33,870 nt of DNA from Streptomyces sp. (GTDB lineage Bacteria; Actinomycetota; Actinomycetes; Streptomycetales; Streptomycetaceae): the NCBI GenBank assembly GCA_013362785.1, contig JABFVM010000474.1, forward strand, positions 1 through 33,870, given 5' to 3'. Under the pieces are notes generated by a model. It saw nothing but the letters and a program-made list of their open reading frames with translations, was not told the DNA's origin and ran no database searches. Below, piece by piece: positions 32,825 through 33,870 of this stretch; the first letter of the stretch is position 1; every line of letters begins with the position of its first letter. Made by a program: the position numbers and the translations under genes.

Positions 32825-33802
32825 TCAGCCCTGCTTCCCGCAGAGCTCGGCGAAGCGCGCCGCGTCGACGTTGCCGCCGGAGATGATCACGCCGATCCGG
32901 CGCGGAGGCGCACCCACCCGGCCGGTGAGCAGCGCCGCCAGCGGGGTGGCGCCGCTCGGCTCGACGACGATCTTCAGCCGCTCGAAGGCGAACCGCATCG
33001 CGTCCCGGATCTCGTCGTCGCCGACCAGCGCGATCTCGTCCACGAGCCGCCGGTTGACGGAGAAGGTGAGCTCGCCGGGCGTGTGCAGGGCCTGGCCGTC
33101 GGCGATGGTCCGCGGCACCGGGATGCTGATGCGCCGCCCCGCTTCCAGGGACCGCTTGGTGTCGTCGCCGGCCTCCGGCTCGACGCCGATCACCCGGGCG
33201 CCCGGGTGCAGCCCCTTGACGACGGTGGCGCTGCCCGCGATCAGCCCACCGCCGCCCACCGGTGTGATCAGCGCGTCCAACTCCCCCACTTCTTCGAGGA
33301 GTTCGAGGGCGGCGGTGCCCTGCCCGGCCATGACGTGCGGATGTTCGTAGGGCGGGATCAGGGCGAGACCGCGCTCGGCCGCGAGGGCCTCCCCGATGGC
33401 GACACGGTCGCCGGTGTAGCGGTCGTAGGTGACGATCTCCGCGCCGTAGCCGAGGGTGGCGTCCCGCTTGGACGGCGGGGCGTCCTCGGGCATGACGATC
33501 ACCGCACTGGTGCCGAGTTCACGGGCGGCCAGGGCGACGGCCTGGGCGTGGTTGCCGGAGGAGTAGGCGGCGATGCCCCGGGCCAGCTGCTCCGGGCTCA
33601 GCCGGGACGCGGCGTTGTAGGCGCCGCGGAACTTGAAGGCGCCGACCCGCTGGAAGTTCTCGCACTTGAGGAAGACCTCGGCGCCGACGAGTGCGTCGAG
33701 CGTGCGTGAGCGCAGTACCGGGGTGCGGTGCGCGACGCCCTTGAGCCGGGTGGCGGCATCGCGGACGTCGTCGAGGGTGATCGGCGGGGTGGTGGTCGTC
33801 AC
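32825..33802 (-). CDS. Threonine/serine dehydratase-like PLP enzyme
   Basis: 325 residues of the fold-type II PLP family. Lys57 in the segment GAFKFRGA is the expected Schiff-base lysine, SSGNHAQ holds the substrate carboxylate, and PVGGGGLIAG binds the PLP phosphate. There is no C-terminal ACT regulatory domain, so it resembles the shorter catabolic threonine ammonia-lyases/serine dehydratases or serine racemases and not biosynthetic IlvA. It should deaminate threonine to 2-oxobutyrate or serine to pyruvate. The GTG at 33802 has GGAGG 6 bp upstream and overlaps the stop of an upstream frame as GTGA. Confidence 0.93.
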   Translation of the reverse strand: MTTTTPPITLDDVRDAATRLKGVAHRTPVLRSRTLDALVGAEVFLKCENFQRVGAFKFRGAYNAASRLSPEQLARGIAAYSSGNHAQAVALAARELGTSAVIVMPEDAPPSKRDATLGYGAEIVTYDRYTGDRVAIGEALAAERGLALIPPYEHPHVMAGQGTAALELLEEVGELDALITPVGGGGLIAGSATVVKGLHPGARVIGVEPEAGDDTKRSLEAGRRISIPVPRTIADGQALHTPGELTFSVNRRLVDEIALVGDDEIRDAMRFAFERLKIVVEPSGATPLAALLTGRVGAPPRRIGVIISGGNVDAARFAELCGKQG

Positions 33803-33870
33803 GCGTGTCCTCCGGGGGAAGTCGTAGCGGTCGTGGCACGGTCCGCCGCCGTCTCGCCCTCGGCCTCGGC
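33799..33870 (-). CDS. Possible 3' end of an upstream gene at the window edge
   Basis: On the minus strand a frame open to the window edge encodes 23 residues rich in Ala, Thr and Glu (ending TSPGGHA) and stops at the TGA that overlaps the dehydratase GTG start. The GTGA overlap and low-complexity tail are consistent with a coupled upstream gene. The fragment is too short to recognise. Confidence 0.4.
   Translation of the reverse strand, partial: AEAEGETAADRATTATTSPGGHA

Noticed and set aside
1..33870. tRNA genes, CRISPR arrays, insertion sequences or prophage genes
   Set aside because: I looked for clover-leaf-like runs, regularly spaced repeats, transposase or integrase motifs and terminal inverted repeats with target duplications, and found none.

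Overview
The DNA is very GC-rich, its codons favour G or C in the third position, and start and stop codons often overlap (ATGA, GTGA). Together with the gene families present, this points to a Streptomyces or close actinomycete chromosome. I see no tRNA, rRNA, CRISPR array, insertion sequence or phage gene. The window ends inside a gene on the left and probably on the right.

Positions 1-22253 form a locus for acquiring and breaking down L-rhamnose. A divergent promoter region (about 9460-9740) is its hub. Leftward runs a long same-strand series: rhamnose ABC transporter (rhaT ATPase, two permeases, lipoprotein binding protein), L-rhamnose mutarotase, a secreted BNR-type beta-propeller protein, a LacI-family regulator, an alpha/beta hydrolase and a PIG-L/LmbE deacetylase cut by the window edge. 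Rightward run L-rhamnose isomerase, a bifunctional rhamnulose-1-phosphate aldolase/lactaldehyde dehydrogenase, rhamnulokinase and then lutABC for L-lactate oxidation. The aldolase/dehydrogenase should yield DHAP plus L-lactate, and LutABC should oxidise L-lactate to pyruvate, so the locus can carry rhamnose into central metabolism. A leftward pair follows: a secreted GH78 alpha-L-rhamnosidase and an FAD/Rieske oxidoreductase.

Three near-identical 12-bp inverted repeats of the form TGAAnnnnTTCA lie just downstream of three well-formed -35/-10 promoters: rhaI, rhaT and the GH78 gene. This predicts one regulon under the LacI-type repressor encoded at 1825-2850.

Positions 22329-33870 are accessory genes. 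They comprise an unrecognised membrane protein; an SDR divergent from a TetR regulator, with a strong palindrome between them; a MacB-like ABC/FtsX pair ending in a clear terminator; a second TetR regulator; a MoxR AAA ATPase/VWA pair; a second SDR divergent from an MDR oxidoreductase; a cupin; and a PLP-dependent threonine/serine dehydratase-like enzyme. An 18-bp perfect palindrome (GGAAACCGATCGGTTTCC) and two variants sit upstream of the second TetR gene and, twice, between the second SDR and the MDR gene. This suggests one small regulon spanning the MoxR/VWA pair.

A 31-bp sequence occurs twice, in opposite orientations, at 5898-5928 and 10943-10973. It looks like a dispersed intergenic repeat.
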